DNA of 64,000 nt from positions 38,495,064 through 38,559,063 of the forward strand of contig CM054117.1 in the NCBI GenBank assembly GCA_028673005.1, given 5' to 3'. Below the pieces are notes generated by a model. The model saw only the letters and a program-made list of their open reading frames with translations. It was not told the origin of the DNA and searched no databases. The position numbers and the translations under genes were made by a program. Positions 22,556 to 33,199 of this stretch are shown here, piece by piece; position 1 is the stretch's first letter, and each line of letters begins with the position of its first letter. This DNA comes from Tanypteryx hageni (Eukaryota; Arthropoda; Insecta; Odonata; Petaluridae).

Positions 22556-25191
22556 CCGGGGTGGGCAACCCTGTCGCCAATCGCCGCAAGTGGCGAATTG
22601 GCCATGAAAGTGTGGCGAATTTGAGTTTGCCATATTTTGGCTCTAACCATAAAATGTAACAAAACTTTTTACTAAGGGCGTGTACTGGTTGCAACTTGAC
22701 ATTTCCTATTCCGCGTTCTGAATGACTCTTGACGCAATGCTGCCAGCCAATACTCCCCTCCACTCCCTTTCCCAACACTCCGTTTCATCTCTGCCTTCAG
22801 TTTGAGTCTAGACCCAATCTTGAACGGGTTGTGTCTACAATTTGACATTTTTTTAAGCGTGCGTTTGCGTCTGTTTCGAGTGTGCGATTTTCACAGTTTT
22901 CCCTGCTTCAGTCACTCACAAAAACTGTTACTAGTTGTTAAACTTTTGCCATTTTCTCCCCTAGAGATGAATAAGTGGGTTATTTGAAAACGAAGTGAAC
23001 CAGCAACAGATGATAATGCTGAGGTGAGTGAAACAGACGAACTCATTGATTCGGAACTTAAAGCTAAAAAGAAAAAGACAAGAGAATGGAAGAACGTGAT
23101 GCAAAATTTTCAATAAAGCTGGGAGCTTAAATTTGTAGTGATGCAAGTACACGAAAAGCCAGTGTGCCTTCTGTGCTAAAAAGGTTTCAGTGAGAATATG
23201 GCACACAGTTTGAAGAAACACTTTTGCAATATTTACAGTGAATTCGACGATAAATCTCCAGTTGATGACCGTAGTCGTGTCAGTGAAATTGCACGTCTAA
23301 AATCACAATTTCATGATCGGAAGAGCAGCCTGAAACAGTTTCTTTCGTCGAATGAGCTGATGACGTTAGCTAGCTATAAATCAGCCTGGATTTTGGCTCG
23401 GAAGAAGAAACCATTTTCTGATGCTGAGATGGTAAAGGAAATTTTGATCACGGTGATGAAAACTCTGTTGGAGAATTGCGATACGAAGGTGAAGAATGAT
23501 ATCCTGCAAAAAGTGCAGAATTTGCAGATAAGCCGCAGGACGGTTGTTCGCAGAGTGCTGGAGTTATCGAAAAACGTATAAGAGCAACTGCTTGAACAAT
23601 TGAAAAACTTTGTCTTTTTCCCTGGCGCTGGACGAGTCAGACGATCTTACTGACACGGCGCAGTTAATCTTTTGGATTCGGTTTGTTCTTCCCGATCTTA
23701 AAATTTGTGAATAAATCCTTGTACTTTGTGGACTGCGAGGTCGACCGTGTAGAACTGATATACTCGAAAAAATTTTAGAAGCTTCAAAAAATGTGATCTG
23801 GATCTGAAAAAAACTAGCTTCTGTTACAACGGATGATGCACCCACGATGAATGGAGATAAATCGGGATTTATTTCTCTTTTGAAGCAGCGATTCAATGAG
23901 AATGGCGTGAAAACCATGCTGCCCTCCTTCCATTGCATTCTGCACCAGAATTTTTGTGCTCAAATGCCCAGAACCGACACGTTGAAAAATGTGATGGATA
24001 TGGTCGTGAAAATCGTGAATTACATTCGAAGTGGAAGTTCCCTCATCCATCGACAGTTTGTTGAGGCTTTGAAAGAATGCGATGACTGTGATTTCGAAGA
24101 TCTTACTGACTTTGTGAATGTGAGATGGATGAGCAGAAGAAAAGTACTCGAACGATTTACCTCTTCGCTTCCTCAAATTCGAGATTTTCTTGTTGAGAAA
24201 CGTCAGATCGAAAATTTTTCTGACATTGAGAGCCCTTCATGGTAGTGTGATTTATATTTTCTGTGCGATATCATGGCTCACCTGAATGAATTAAACGTGA
24301 AGCTCCAGGGAAAGGGAAAAGTAATATGCGAGCAGGCGCAGCATATTCAAGAATTCAAGTCAAAACTGAACCTTCTTCTGGCACAAACTCAGAAGGACGA
24401 TTTGACTCATTTTGCAAACCTGGCTATATTTCTAGACAAAAATGAGGTCCGTGGTCTACTCGAAGTGAAGCGGCAGCTCTTTGTAAACTGGATGAAAATC
24501 TGTCTCAGAAATTTGAATCACGCTTTTCTGATTTCAACGACTTTAAATTGCCATTTCAGTTCTTGCGTGATCCGTTTCACTTTGATATTGCAAATTCAAG
24601 CAAAGAAATTGCCACCCTTCTGTCTTTGGACAAGCGCGGGTTTGAAGATGATTTGCTTGCTCTTCACAGTCTGGAAAACTTGAAAGTTTGGCAGAATTCT
24701 TCAGTCACAGAGATGTGGGGATCTATTCTGACTGACAAGTATCTCCCAACTTTGAAACCGGGCATTTCGAAATTATTGTCTATGTTTGGATCAACGTGGG
24801 TGTGTGAATCGACGTTCTCTACGATGGAATTCATCAAGTCAAAATACAGATCTGGAATTGTTGATGTCAATTTAGAGGCGGAGCTGAGATGTGCATTGAG
24901 TTCAGATATTAAGCCAACATTTCTGCAACTTGTCAGACAAAAGAATTGTCAAATTTCGCATTAAAGTTTTTCATTTTTTCAATTTGAACAATTTGTTTCA
25001 TCATTTGCGTCTGAGGCAGTTGTAACTCAGTAGTAAAAATGTACATTTTTTGAATAAATTTGTTCAAATAGTGTTATTTTTTAAATTTTCGATTGAGCAA
25101 CCTAATTTCTCGATTTTTGCATGGTGTGGCGAATTTCACTTTTCATTCGCCACAACTATGGCAACTTTGAAAAATAGGTTGCCCACCCTTG
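22556..25191 (+). mobile_element. hAT element 3 of the chain, near full length
   Basis: 2636 bp. The left end CCGGGGTGGGCAACC and reverse-complemented right end CAAGGGTGGGCAACC differ at positions 2 and 3, and GTGGCGAAT repeats lie just inside both ends. CTCTAAAG flanks both sides. A complete-length but broken transposase occupies 22967-24964 on the same strand. Confidence 0.95.
22967..24964 (+). pseudogene. GTF2IRD2-like hAT (Charlie-type) transposase pseudogene
   Basis: The start at 22967 gives MNKWVI, then a stop. A degenerate BED-type zinc finger follows: VCLLC, an in-frame TAA, then SLKKHF, with the last His not visible. The body reads KSAWILARKKKPFSDAEMV, the catalytic region LALDESDD (first Asp), ASVTTDDAPTMNG (second Asp), CILHQNF, then VNVRWMSRRKVLERF and MAHLNELNVKLQGKGKVIC. 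The C-terminal dimerisation domain is intact: WVCESTFSTMEFIKSKYRS, ending at 24964. The frame shifts after 23581 and again near 24530, and stops lie at about 22985, 23178, 23579 and 24243. Length and domain order match the family, so decay is by point mutation and small indels, not deletion. Confidence 0.93.
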
Positions 25192-25199
25192 CTCTAAAG

Positions 25200-25487
25200 C
25201 AGTGTTTCTCAACCTTTTTTTGTTTGCGTCACCCCATTTCTGTTCTGCGTCACCCCGTTTACTGTTCTATTTCCTTCAAGTCATCTTTAAAGATAAATTA
25301 GGCTTTATCTACAACATAAAGATCAAAATTTATGCATTCAAAGAAGCAGAGGCAGGTATTCTTCTGGTTTTATTTATTTTTATAAGCCAGAATATGATAC
25401 ACTGTGAATTTATCAAATATTTGCGTCACCCTTCAACAACTCTCGCGTCACCCTGGGGTTTGATGTCACCCCGGTTGAGAAACACTG
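25200..25487. mobile_element. hAT MITE 4 of the chain
   Basis: 288 bp. Ends are CAGTGTTTCTCAACC and its exact inverse GGTTGAGAAACACTG, each followed inward by a GCGTCACCCC / GATGTCACCCC motif, a hAT end type widespread in animals. CTCTAAAG flanks both sides. No coding sequence. Confidence 0.95.
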
Positions 25488-25495
25488 CTCTAAAG

Positions 25496-26361
25496 GGATA
25501 CGACCCTAGATGAGCGTGTATTAAATCCTTTTCGGGCGGCGAGTAGAGGAATAGGTAGGGTATTGAACCGGGCAGCTTCCGACTAGATACGGTGGAGAGA
25601 GATGAAACGAGAGAGGATAGGGAGGAGAGGAGAGAAGGGGAGGGTTGATGGGATCGCTTACGGAGGAAGGAGAGGATGGCGGAGGGGTTGAACAGTCGGC
25701 AATGTTAAGCAAAAAAAAATTAAAGCGACGTAACCTGTGGTGATTGAGTATTATAGGAGTGCAGGTTTCATGCGATGGGGTAGAGGATGGAAGGAGGGCT
25801 GGGGAGGGAGGGACGAAAGCTGAATCCATTACGTGGCAATGCATTAGCCGCTCTCTCCTACCTGTTCGGTAAAACGTGGGAGGATTACCAGTTTCTAATT
25901 ACTTAGTGCCTTCGAAGGTTGAAAGGTAGGGAGGGATGAAGAGGGAGACGAGGTCGAAAGCGAGTGGAGTGTACTGAAGGGGGGAGTGAGAGGATCAAGT
26001 TTGTAAGAGTACATTTTTTTCTGTAGTCTGTGAGAGAGAAACTTTAATCTCGCTAGCTCGCTCGTTCGATTACGCGTTCACCTTGAACTAATCATTTTTA
26101 GGAGTTAACCTTTTGCAGCGAAAAAATAATTGAGAAAGCTATGGTTTCATTTAGTTAGAAAAACATGCAAAACATAATTTATCGCTTCTAAAAGAAATTA
26201 ATTGGCATCCTAGATCAATAAATGTGGTCATTCTTTAACCAACGCATGCGATAAATGAATTTAAAAATTTTAAGTTAAAAAGTAACTTAACTGAATAACT
26301 AACTTTTAAACTCAGGTTGGGAATTAACTTGCGATTGAGTTAGCTTATAAGAGATTTTGCT
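25496..26361. other. Intergenic DNA with a purine-rich block
   Basis: 25540-25830 and 25900-25990 are strongly purine-rich on the + strand and account for the open frame 25521-25844 (minus, Ser/Pro-rich). The remainder is AT-rich. An AGTTAAC/GTTAACT-like run at 26250-26345 is simple sequence. Confidence 0.55.
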
Positions 26362-27460
26362 TAACCCTAAAATACTAATCTTATTTTAAGAGCGGTTGTT
26401 ACTAAACATACGTAAATTTGACGTACATACCAGGATTATACTTAAAACCACTTTTACTGCAATGTGTTTATTGATAATCAACTTTCTGGTATATTTTTGA
26501 TCAATCAAAACTCCAAGAACTAGTTTTTAATGATAAATCTTCTTGGAACTAATGATTTCGTAAAGAATTACAAATGTTCAAATAACATCAAAAATTTGTG
26601 ATCATAAAAATGTTAGTATTAACATTGAATCATGCAAATAAACTTCTATAAAATAGGAAAATCCAAGAGTAAGTGCCTATTAATGTTCATAAACTATGGC
26701 AATAAGTACAATTTTTTAATAAAAACAAATAAAATATTAGAAAATTATAAGGCCGACCTTATAAAAACACTAAAAAAAATCACATTAAAATTTCAAAATC
26801 ACAAGACGAGCATTTTGGGCGCGTCCAGGTCAAATATGGACAACATTTTTGCTAAAAGCTTTTCCTTGACAAGGAGTATCGCTGGTAGTCTTCCAAGTAA
26901 ATCTGTTCCTTCCAGTTATTTCAGGCTCTTTCAAAGTAATGATGTTATTATTGTCATGTTCTGCTTCTTTTTTACGCGTTTACATTTTCCCTTCTTCCTA
27001 GTTTGAGAAATCGACGTTTAATCTCTCTGATAGGTGCCAAAACAAAATTCACTTCATTTGCCTCCTCGTATTTGACGGCGTCAAAGTCTGGATCTAAATC
27101 TAAATCATCACAGTATAAGTTATCGTCATCTGAGGTAAGTTGACTTTCTAAAATATCTTCCGTACCACTTTCGCCGTCGGAAAGTTTGCGTATTATGCGT
27201 AGAATTTCTTCTGGTTCAGAATAATGTACAGTTTTCTCCATTTTTCTAAAAAGAAACGCAAAAATTCAACTAGAATTCGAAGATAGACCAAGCATTCAGT
27301 TGTGAAACTTACTCATTTCACTAATCGTGGTTAAAATTGACGCCGAAAATTATCTAAACTCCCTAAACATACGTTAATACGTCATATGAAAATAGTCGAA
27401 CGATTATCGCATTTTACTAAGCATACGTAAAATCGACGTACAAAATTTTCGCTTAACCCG
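26362..27460 (-). mobile_element. Possible piggyBac-like remnant
   Basis: TTAACCC occurs at 26362-26368 and again at 27453-27459. Near each lies a similar subterminal block, CTAAACATACGTAAATTTGA at 26403-26422 and CTAAGCATACGTAAAATCGA at 27418-27437. TTAA plus CCC is the end signature of piggyBac elements, but the two ends here are in the same orientation, so this is not a simple intact element. An acidic open frame on the minus strand adds weak support. Confidence 0.35.
26972..27241 (-). CDS. Acidic N-terminal fragment, possibly of a piggyBac transposase
   Basis: The 89-residue frame starts MEKTVHYSEPEEILRIIRKL and continues with SDGESGTEDI and TSDDDNLYCDDLDLDPDFD. Short acidic Ser/Asp-rich N-termini of this kind precede the DDE domain in piggyBac transposases. 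No catalytic domain follows: downstream of the stop (below 26972) the frame is lost in AT-rich DNA. Just upstream of the ATG the minus strand has GTAAGT at about 27318 and a pyrimidine tract ending TTTCTTTTTAG five bases before the ATG, a plausible intron in the 5' untranslated region. It could instead be an unrelated small gene or a fortuitous frame. Confidence 0.35.
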   Translation of the reverse strand: MEKTVHYSEPEEILRIIRKLSDGESGTEDILESQLTSDDDNLYCDDLDLDPDFDAVKYEEANEVNFVLAPIREIKRRFLKLGRRENVNA

Positions 27461-28753
27461 TAACCACAGGCATCAGAAATTGACGCTCCAACACAGGCAT
27501 GCGGTCTCTCAGACCCCACGACAAAAATAAATAATTATGTGAGAAGAAACAACATTGTATATAGTTTTCTTATGCTTATCTTTGAGATAGGGTCTTGGCG
27601 AACAAACACAAAAATATGAACTCTTAGTATGCAATATCTTCTTAGTAAATATGAAAATGTAAATTTTTTAACACAAAAAACTTTTTGATAGGTTACTTTT
27701 TAAATTTCATACAGAAACTTTAGTATTTTCTTTAGTCTTTTTCAGAGTTTTTTTTAAACACATGAATATAAAAGAATTAAAAAAAGAAATACTTATTAAA
27801 AAATGAGGACCCTAAACTTTGTCACTTCAGGGCATGCTCCTCAAACATATTGAGCTGCTACAAATAAAACATTGGAAGGCAGTTTTTGTTTTCTTTTCCG
27901 GACGTGCGATGGTCAAGGACGGTTTAACTGCGACATATCTTCAGAAATATCCGAAACCGTGAAAAATAACTGTTCTAAAAAATTACGCGAACACAGGCAT
28001 GCGGTCTCTCAGACCGGCAACGAAAATTTCAATCGTCTCATTTAGGGTTCGTGAATCATCTCCGCCTTTGAGATTTTGTTTACCTTTGTATACTTCAGAT
28101 GGTTTTGTTTACTGTATGGCAGTTGCCTTCTAGCATCAGACCTGTGCGTACTAGAGCGTGTTTAGTTTCGTTGCCGGTCTGAGAGACCGCATGCCTGTGT
28201 TCGCGTAATTTTTTCAGAACAGTTCTTTTTCACGGTTTCGGAGATTTCTGAAGATATGTCGCAGTTAAACCGTCCTGGACCGTCGCACGTCCGGAAAAGA
28301 AAACAAAAACTGCCTTCCAATGTTTTATTTGTAGCAGCTCAATATGTTTGAAATGTTCAGCATCCGCTTGAGGAGCATGCGCTGAAGTGACAAGGTTTAG
28401 GGTCCTCATTTTTTAATAAGTTTTTCTTTTTTTAATTCTTTTATATTCATGTGTTTTAACGAACCCTCCGAAAAAGACTAAAGCAAATACTAAAGTTTCT
28501 GTATGAAATTTAAAAAAGTAACCTATCAAAAACTTTTTTGTGTTAAAAAATTTACATTTTCATATTTACTAAGAAGATATTGCATACTAAGAGTTCATAT
28601 TTTTGTGTTTGTTCGCCAAGACCCTACCTCAAATATAAGCATAAGAAAACTATATACAATGTTGTTTCTTCTCACATAATTATTTATTTTTGTCGTGGGG
28701 TCTGAGAGACCGCATTCATGTGTTGGCGCGTCAATTTCTGATGCCTGTGGTTA
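27461..28753. mobile_element. Foldback element with ~570-bp inverted arms
   Basis: The left arm 27461-28026 and the right arm 28165-28753 are near-identical reverse complements; a roughly 20-bp gap near 27838 is the main difference. The loop is about 138 bp. The motif ACACAGGCATGCGGTCTCTC continued by AGACC occurs four times: outer and inner end of the left arm, and inverted at both ends of the right arm (one copy altered to ATTCATGTG). TTAACCCG immediately precedes the left end. No long open frame. The end motif and TTAA suggest a piggyBac-type non-autonomous element, but the right flank lacks a matching GGGTTAA. Confidence 0.85.
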
Positions 28754-29515
28754 TTATCATTATTTGAGCCAATATGATAGCATTGCAAAAGAAGCCAATT
28801 GATTCGAAAAAGGAGCAATTTATGTCTGATTTATTTCGCGAATATAATTTATTGCCACCTTTTCTGTATATATAAAGAATTAAGGACTTGAAAAACATCG
28901 AGGAGATTTTTTAAATGGCTATTTAGGTGACTTTATCAATACTAAATAACGCAATAATTTTACAATAATAATTCAATTCGATTTCACAACAGACCACAAA
29001 AATATCCTGTAAGTATTTAAGCACATAGATTGCATATTAAGTAACGATTGTATATTCAATAGCAGTAAAAGTGCGTTATGGAAAACTACAACTTGCCCAA
29101 TATAATACCTCTAGGGAAGATGTTAAATATAACATTAAAGGAAGCAAGGGAAAATAAATATAAAACCGCAATAAATTAAAGTGATCCTTTACCTTTTGTA
29201 TATTCGAGGAAAGCGTAAATCTTAAGATCCGGGATGAAATTATCTTTAAAATCTGACAAGTACGAATAAGTATCTAATAGAATTGAGGTTACCCCCACTA
29301 TAGTTTACATTTCGAGCGTAAACTCGAGCATTCGTCTCTTAGATCGAGGATACAGCATGCCTGTAACGATTCCTCTATAACCTGACAATAATGACAAGAT
29401 TGGAAAGGTGTACTCCATGTCGGACTACACAGTTTCCAAAGGCGTTCTTTGAGATTTCACAATGTTCTTAAAATTTTTCACTCCGATGAGTATTTAACGA
29501 GAAGCTAGTGAGGTG
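28754..29515. other. AT-rich intergenic DNA, nothing recognised
   Basis: No supported feature. Confidence 0.45.
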
Positions 29516-30055
29516 CGTTGAAAAATACATGTAGGTCTTCATGTTAAGTAGTCGTAATTATTGTCCGATTTTAAGTAAAATTGGAATCGATCGACCAATT
29601 TTAGCAAAACTCCCCAATACCAGTAGAAATTTTTCTCGGGTACACAACCGGGTCAAAGTTTGATCTAGGATCAACGTTTCGACGGCTAACTCTGCCATCT
29701 TCTTCAGGATCCTAGATCAAACTTTGACCCGGTTGTGTACCCGAGAAAAATTTCTACAATCAATCCATCGGGAAAGCACCAGATCCTACTTCCCCAATAC
29801 CAAATTTAATCAAAATACGTCCAGCGGTTTCCGAGTTGAAACAATGGAACATTGTAAACTACATGTAGGTCTTCATGTAAAGTGGTCGTAATTGTTGTCC
29901 GATTTTACCAAAATTGGAATCGATCGACCAATTTTAGCCCAACTCCACAATACCAAATTTCATCAAAATACGTCTAGCGGTTTCCGAGTTTTAACATGCG
30001 GACGGATGGACGGACGGACGAGCGGATGGACGGACGGATGGATGAACGAACGGCA
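29516..30055 (+). repeat. Two direct ~170-bp repeat units, first one split by a Penelope-like insert
   Basis: Both units begin TACATGTAGGTCTTCATGT (29528 and 29860) and continue GTCGTAATT.TTGTCCGATTT, AATTGGAATCGATCGACCAA, CCCAATACCAAATTT and AGCGGTTTCCGAGTT. The first is interrupted at 29623 by 168 bp plus a 12-bp duplication. The second is uninterrupted and gives the empty site. The array ends in a (GGAC)/(GGAT) run at about 29999-30050. Confidence 0.85.
29623..29790 (-). mobile_element. Penelope-like terminal fragment: perfect 50-bp hairpin with hammerhead-like loop
   Basis: Arms 29623-29672 and 29708-29757 are perfect reverse complements over 50 bp. The 35-nt loop, read on the minus strand, is CTGAAGA, a short stem (GATGGC / GCCGTC) with a 7-nt loop, then CGAAAC, the layout of a hammerhead ribozyme core as found in Penelope-like elements, with CTGAAGA in place of the canonical CTGATGA. 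A tail with CATCGGGAAAGCACCAGATC at 29766-29785 follows. TCCCCAATACCA flanks the insert at 29611-29622 and 29791-29802, a 12-bp target duplication confirmed by the empty neighbouring repeat unit. Confidence 0.75.
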
Positions 30056-30129
30056 ACGACCTCCCCTATATGCGTTTACTTCGTGCAAAGAACGCATAAA
30101 AACGAGTATGGCATATTGGGACTATTATG

Positions 30130-30340
30130 AGCTAAACGCGCTTCATAGAACTCTAGCGGTATATCGAGATTCAATTAACACCAGTCCAGAAAATAAGCAA
30201 AATCCCCTCAGCTATACTATCCAGACTAGCGAGCAAGAGTTAATGAAAAGCAGCAGAACAATTATTCCTTGATCGGGATTCGAACTCGGGCATTCCATCT
30301 GCTAGGCGGATATTTCAGCATTGAAATATCGAGGCAGATA
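30130..30340 (-). repeat. tRNA-derived SINE fragment
   Basis: On the minus strand, CCGCCTAGCAGATGGAAT (anticodon-arm region) is followed by CCCGAGTTCGAATCCCGATC, a near-consensus tRNA T-arm with box B. The body continues to about 30130. No intact cloverleaf or clear A box could be drawn, so this is a SINE head or tRNA pseudogene, not a functional tRNA. Confidence 0.55.
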
Positions 30341-32640
30341 AAGATCTTGTTAGTGAAATGGCTGTCAAAGGATGCAAGTAAGTGCAAGTGGTGTGTGGAT
30401 TATGGTAGGGAAAAAAGCCTGTGAGAAAAAATGTTTTCCCTAAAACCGAACTAGAAAGCCTATCTAACCAAATACGCCGCTAAAAGGAGGAAACTTATCA
30501 TCTTTTTCGAAGAATCTGGTTTTAAAAAAAAAATTCGAAAAATTGTTATCGATGATTTGCTTCTTAGAAGAATTGTTTTCGAATAATTTTTCGCCAAGCC
30601 ATTATTTCAGCTACTTGGATCAAGAACAGAAATTGTGTGTGTGCATACTAAGTATGATATGGAGAATATAATTCGTATATAGTTACAGATCACATAAGAG
30701 AATGTAGTTTGGATGCGGCAGAAATAAGAAGAGCCCTAGGAAGAACGAAATGAATCAAAGAGGATTGTGCCAGAGATATTACGAGAAGGATGGTGCAAAA
30801 AGGAGAATTTATACATATAATTGATGCAAACAAACGCGATGGATAAATGACGCCGCAATAAGAAAGAAAGTGATAAGTTAAAGGGGGATACGACTGGGAA
30901 AGGGGAATGGAATGCGTTGTGGAGGTTGTGTGATAAGGGAGAACGGCAATGTTGACAAGGATGACGGGAAGTGGACGCGTGGCGACGGGTAGAAAAAAAA
31001 TTGGTTGTGCGTCAAATTGGATTCGTTGTCCACTTGGTCGGATGGGATACGGAAAGTTCGAATCAAAGAAGAGAAAGGGAAACGAAGAAGAGGAAAAGTA
31101 GAGTGAAAGAGTCCCTCAGTCCCTTTGCTTCATTTATAACTTCAGAGGAAATAAGTAGAGGAAGATGGTACGTAAAATTTTGGATAATAACTGCAGGAAG
31201 TAATATATGGATATGATAGCAAGAGAATGGGGCTGAAAAACAATATATTTCCTATGAATATGCGTGAAATAAACTTTTTTATTACAGCAAACTTCATGTG
31301 CTATCTTTAAATATATATTTCGTTGAAATAATATTGAAAGCGGAGGAATTATAGGAAGAGCTGAACATATATGCTCACATTTCCTATATTCATAGTTATA
31401 TACCGTGTTGTTGAGATATTGTACCAAAAAATTAATTATAGATCTCTCCTTGGGGCCTGAACCCAATAAAGAAGATCTTGCAGCAATTTTCAGGTTCTCT
31501 TCTATTAATATTAGTTTTCTAGAAACTTCTAACAAAATTAATATTACTAAGGTCCCATTTTTCAAAACAAGTTTTACAGCTACCTCTAATTTGCTTTCAA
31601 AATTTAACAAATTTTCCTACAACACATGATTATTTTGGTACCATTGATTTATTGTCCCTATACCAATAAAATGAATTCGTAATTTCCTCGATTTATTTGT
31701 GAATGTTTTGATGTACCTAGGCAAGAGTATGAGTTTATATTGCTATGTAGGAACATGATATTTTTAGTTTTAAAAATTATATATTACAGTTCCCTCGATC
31801 GAATCATCGATCCGACACTACGCGGGGATATTAAAAGGAGAGAAATGCGACAGATAAGAAACGGCAAGATATGTGAGCGGTGGAGGGTAGCCCAGCGATG
31901 TTAAGGTATAGACATTTTCCGAAGCAAGAAGATCAGAAGGCCAAAAAGTCGTTTTTATCCAAACCGAGCAAAGAGGAAAAAACATCGGCAAAAATAAACT
32001 GTAAAACATTTAATGGGCTGGTTTAGAGGACTGGTGCGAGTAAACTGATTTGTTTAATACGCACTTGCACACAAAGAAAACCGAGTGATGGGGGAAACAG
32101 TCAATGCGGCGGGAGAGGAGGAGGCATAAACGGTGGCGAAGGAAGGAGGGGGAGAGAACTCAACGCTCTCACTCTATGCGGGGAAGGGTGCGTTTTCCAG
32201 GATGGGGAGGGTAGTGGCCGACCTCCTTTTCAGATTCCACTTGACCAGAAGGGTGAAAGAAGGGCATAATGCCCTGTTATTTCTGGCGAAAGAAGAGAGG
32301 GAGAAAAAGAGAGTATAAGCAGAATGAAGACTATGACGGCGATGACTAGATGGAGGTCTAGAAATATCCGTAGAATATGGAGATAATGATAGGAGGGACT
32401 GATGTGGAAGGGAATAAGAAAATGACGTCGTTGGAGAACTTGAAATAAGGCGACGGTAGACTGGACGAAAAAGAAAACGCGATTTGACCCTTGATATGGA
32501 AAAAAATGGAAAACGTGGCCAAGAGATTGTTTTTGAAACCTAAATTCTTTCAATTATGAATAGCACAATTGTTAGCTATCTTTTTACCAATTTTTATATT
32601 AACTTCGCTTTATATATCATTATATATAGACGTTTCTTAC
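30341..32640. other. Intergenic DNA with two purine-rich blocks
   Basis: Purine-rich + strand at 30880-31110 and 32090-32470. Open frames at 31134-31610 (minus) and 31405-31629 (+) overlap on opposite strands in AT-rich sequence and have no motif. Nothing else is recognised. Confidence 0.45.
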
Positions 32641-32679
32641 AGAGGATATAACAGGAGGATACTAATGTCCAGCCCAAAC

Positions 32680-33199
32680 CACAAGAGCTAGAGAGCTGAA
32701 AGTTTTAGTTTTTGTAAATATGATGGAGAAACCTACAGATAAAATGAGACTTTTTACCTAAGTGACATGAGTTCGACTCCAGAAATTCCGAAATTTTCGT
32801 TTTTTCCCATAAGAAAAGCATTGCGCCATTTTTGTAAATTAATTTTGGGCACTTGCCGGTAAGCTAGAAAAATAAAATTTTCAGTGTTGCTAGATGGCCA
32901 CAATATCTATTAGGAATTATTGTCACTTTTGCTTACAGTGTCTTGGTTCGACTCCAGAGACCCCGGAATATCTCCCATAAGTTAGCATGGGAAAACGCAA
33001 TCCAGTGTGTAGACCAATCTAATAAGTTTAGGAAGCTGAAATTTTGCAATATTATAGAACTTTTCTCATAACCAACTATAAAAATCGAAAATTTTTAAAT
33101 TGTTAATTTTTAGGAGTTGCTTTACCCCTTTTTGAAAATTAAAGTTTAATAATTTTTATCTTGAAAACTATATGCTGTAGGTTCGAGTTTCAAAAATTC
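32680..33199. repeat. Irregular internally repeated sequence
   Basis: Diverged units carry AGCTGAAA.TTT, (G/A)GTTCGACTCCAGA at 32769-32781 and 32947-32959, and TCCCATAAG at about 32804 and 32972. The spacing between equivalent points is about 170-180 bp. The family is not identified. Confidence 0.45.

Larger units (their letters stand above)
20293..25495. repeat. Chain of four hAT elements separated by identical CTCTAAAG sites
   Basis: CTCTAAAG occurs at 20293-20300, 20642-20649, 22548-22555, 25192-25199 and 25488-25495. Each copy abuts element ends, and the four stretches between them each have the paired terminal inverted repeats of a different hAT family. Removing all four restores a simple site, TTC-CTCTAAAG-GGAT. 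The single copy between neighbours shows that each later element entered at a duplicate made by an earlier one. Confidence 0.92.

Noticed and set aside
20293..25495. CRISPR-like array of short identical repeats (CTCTAAAG)
   Set aside because: The repeats are 8 bp, the 'spacers' are 0.3-2.6 kb transposons with inverted ends, and the genome is eukaryotic. They are target-site duplications.
30265..30330. Functional tRNA gene on the minus strand
   Set aside because: Only the anticodon-arm and T-arm region looks tRNA-like; the A box and acceptor pairing are not convincing, so it is listed as a SINE fragment.
31134..31629. Overlapping frames of 158 and 74 codons on opposite strands
   Set aside because: AT-rich sequence open by chance; no domain on either strand.
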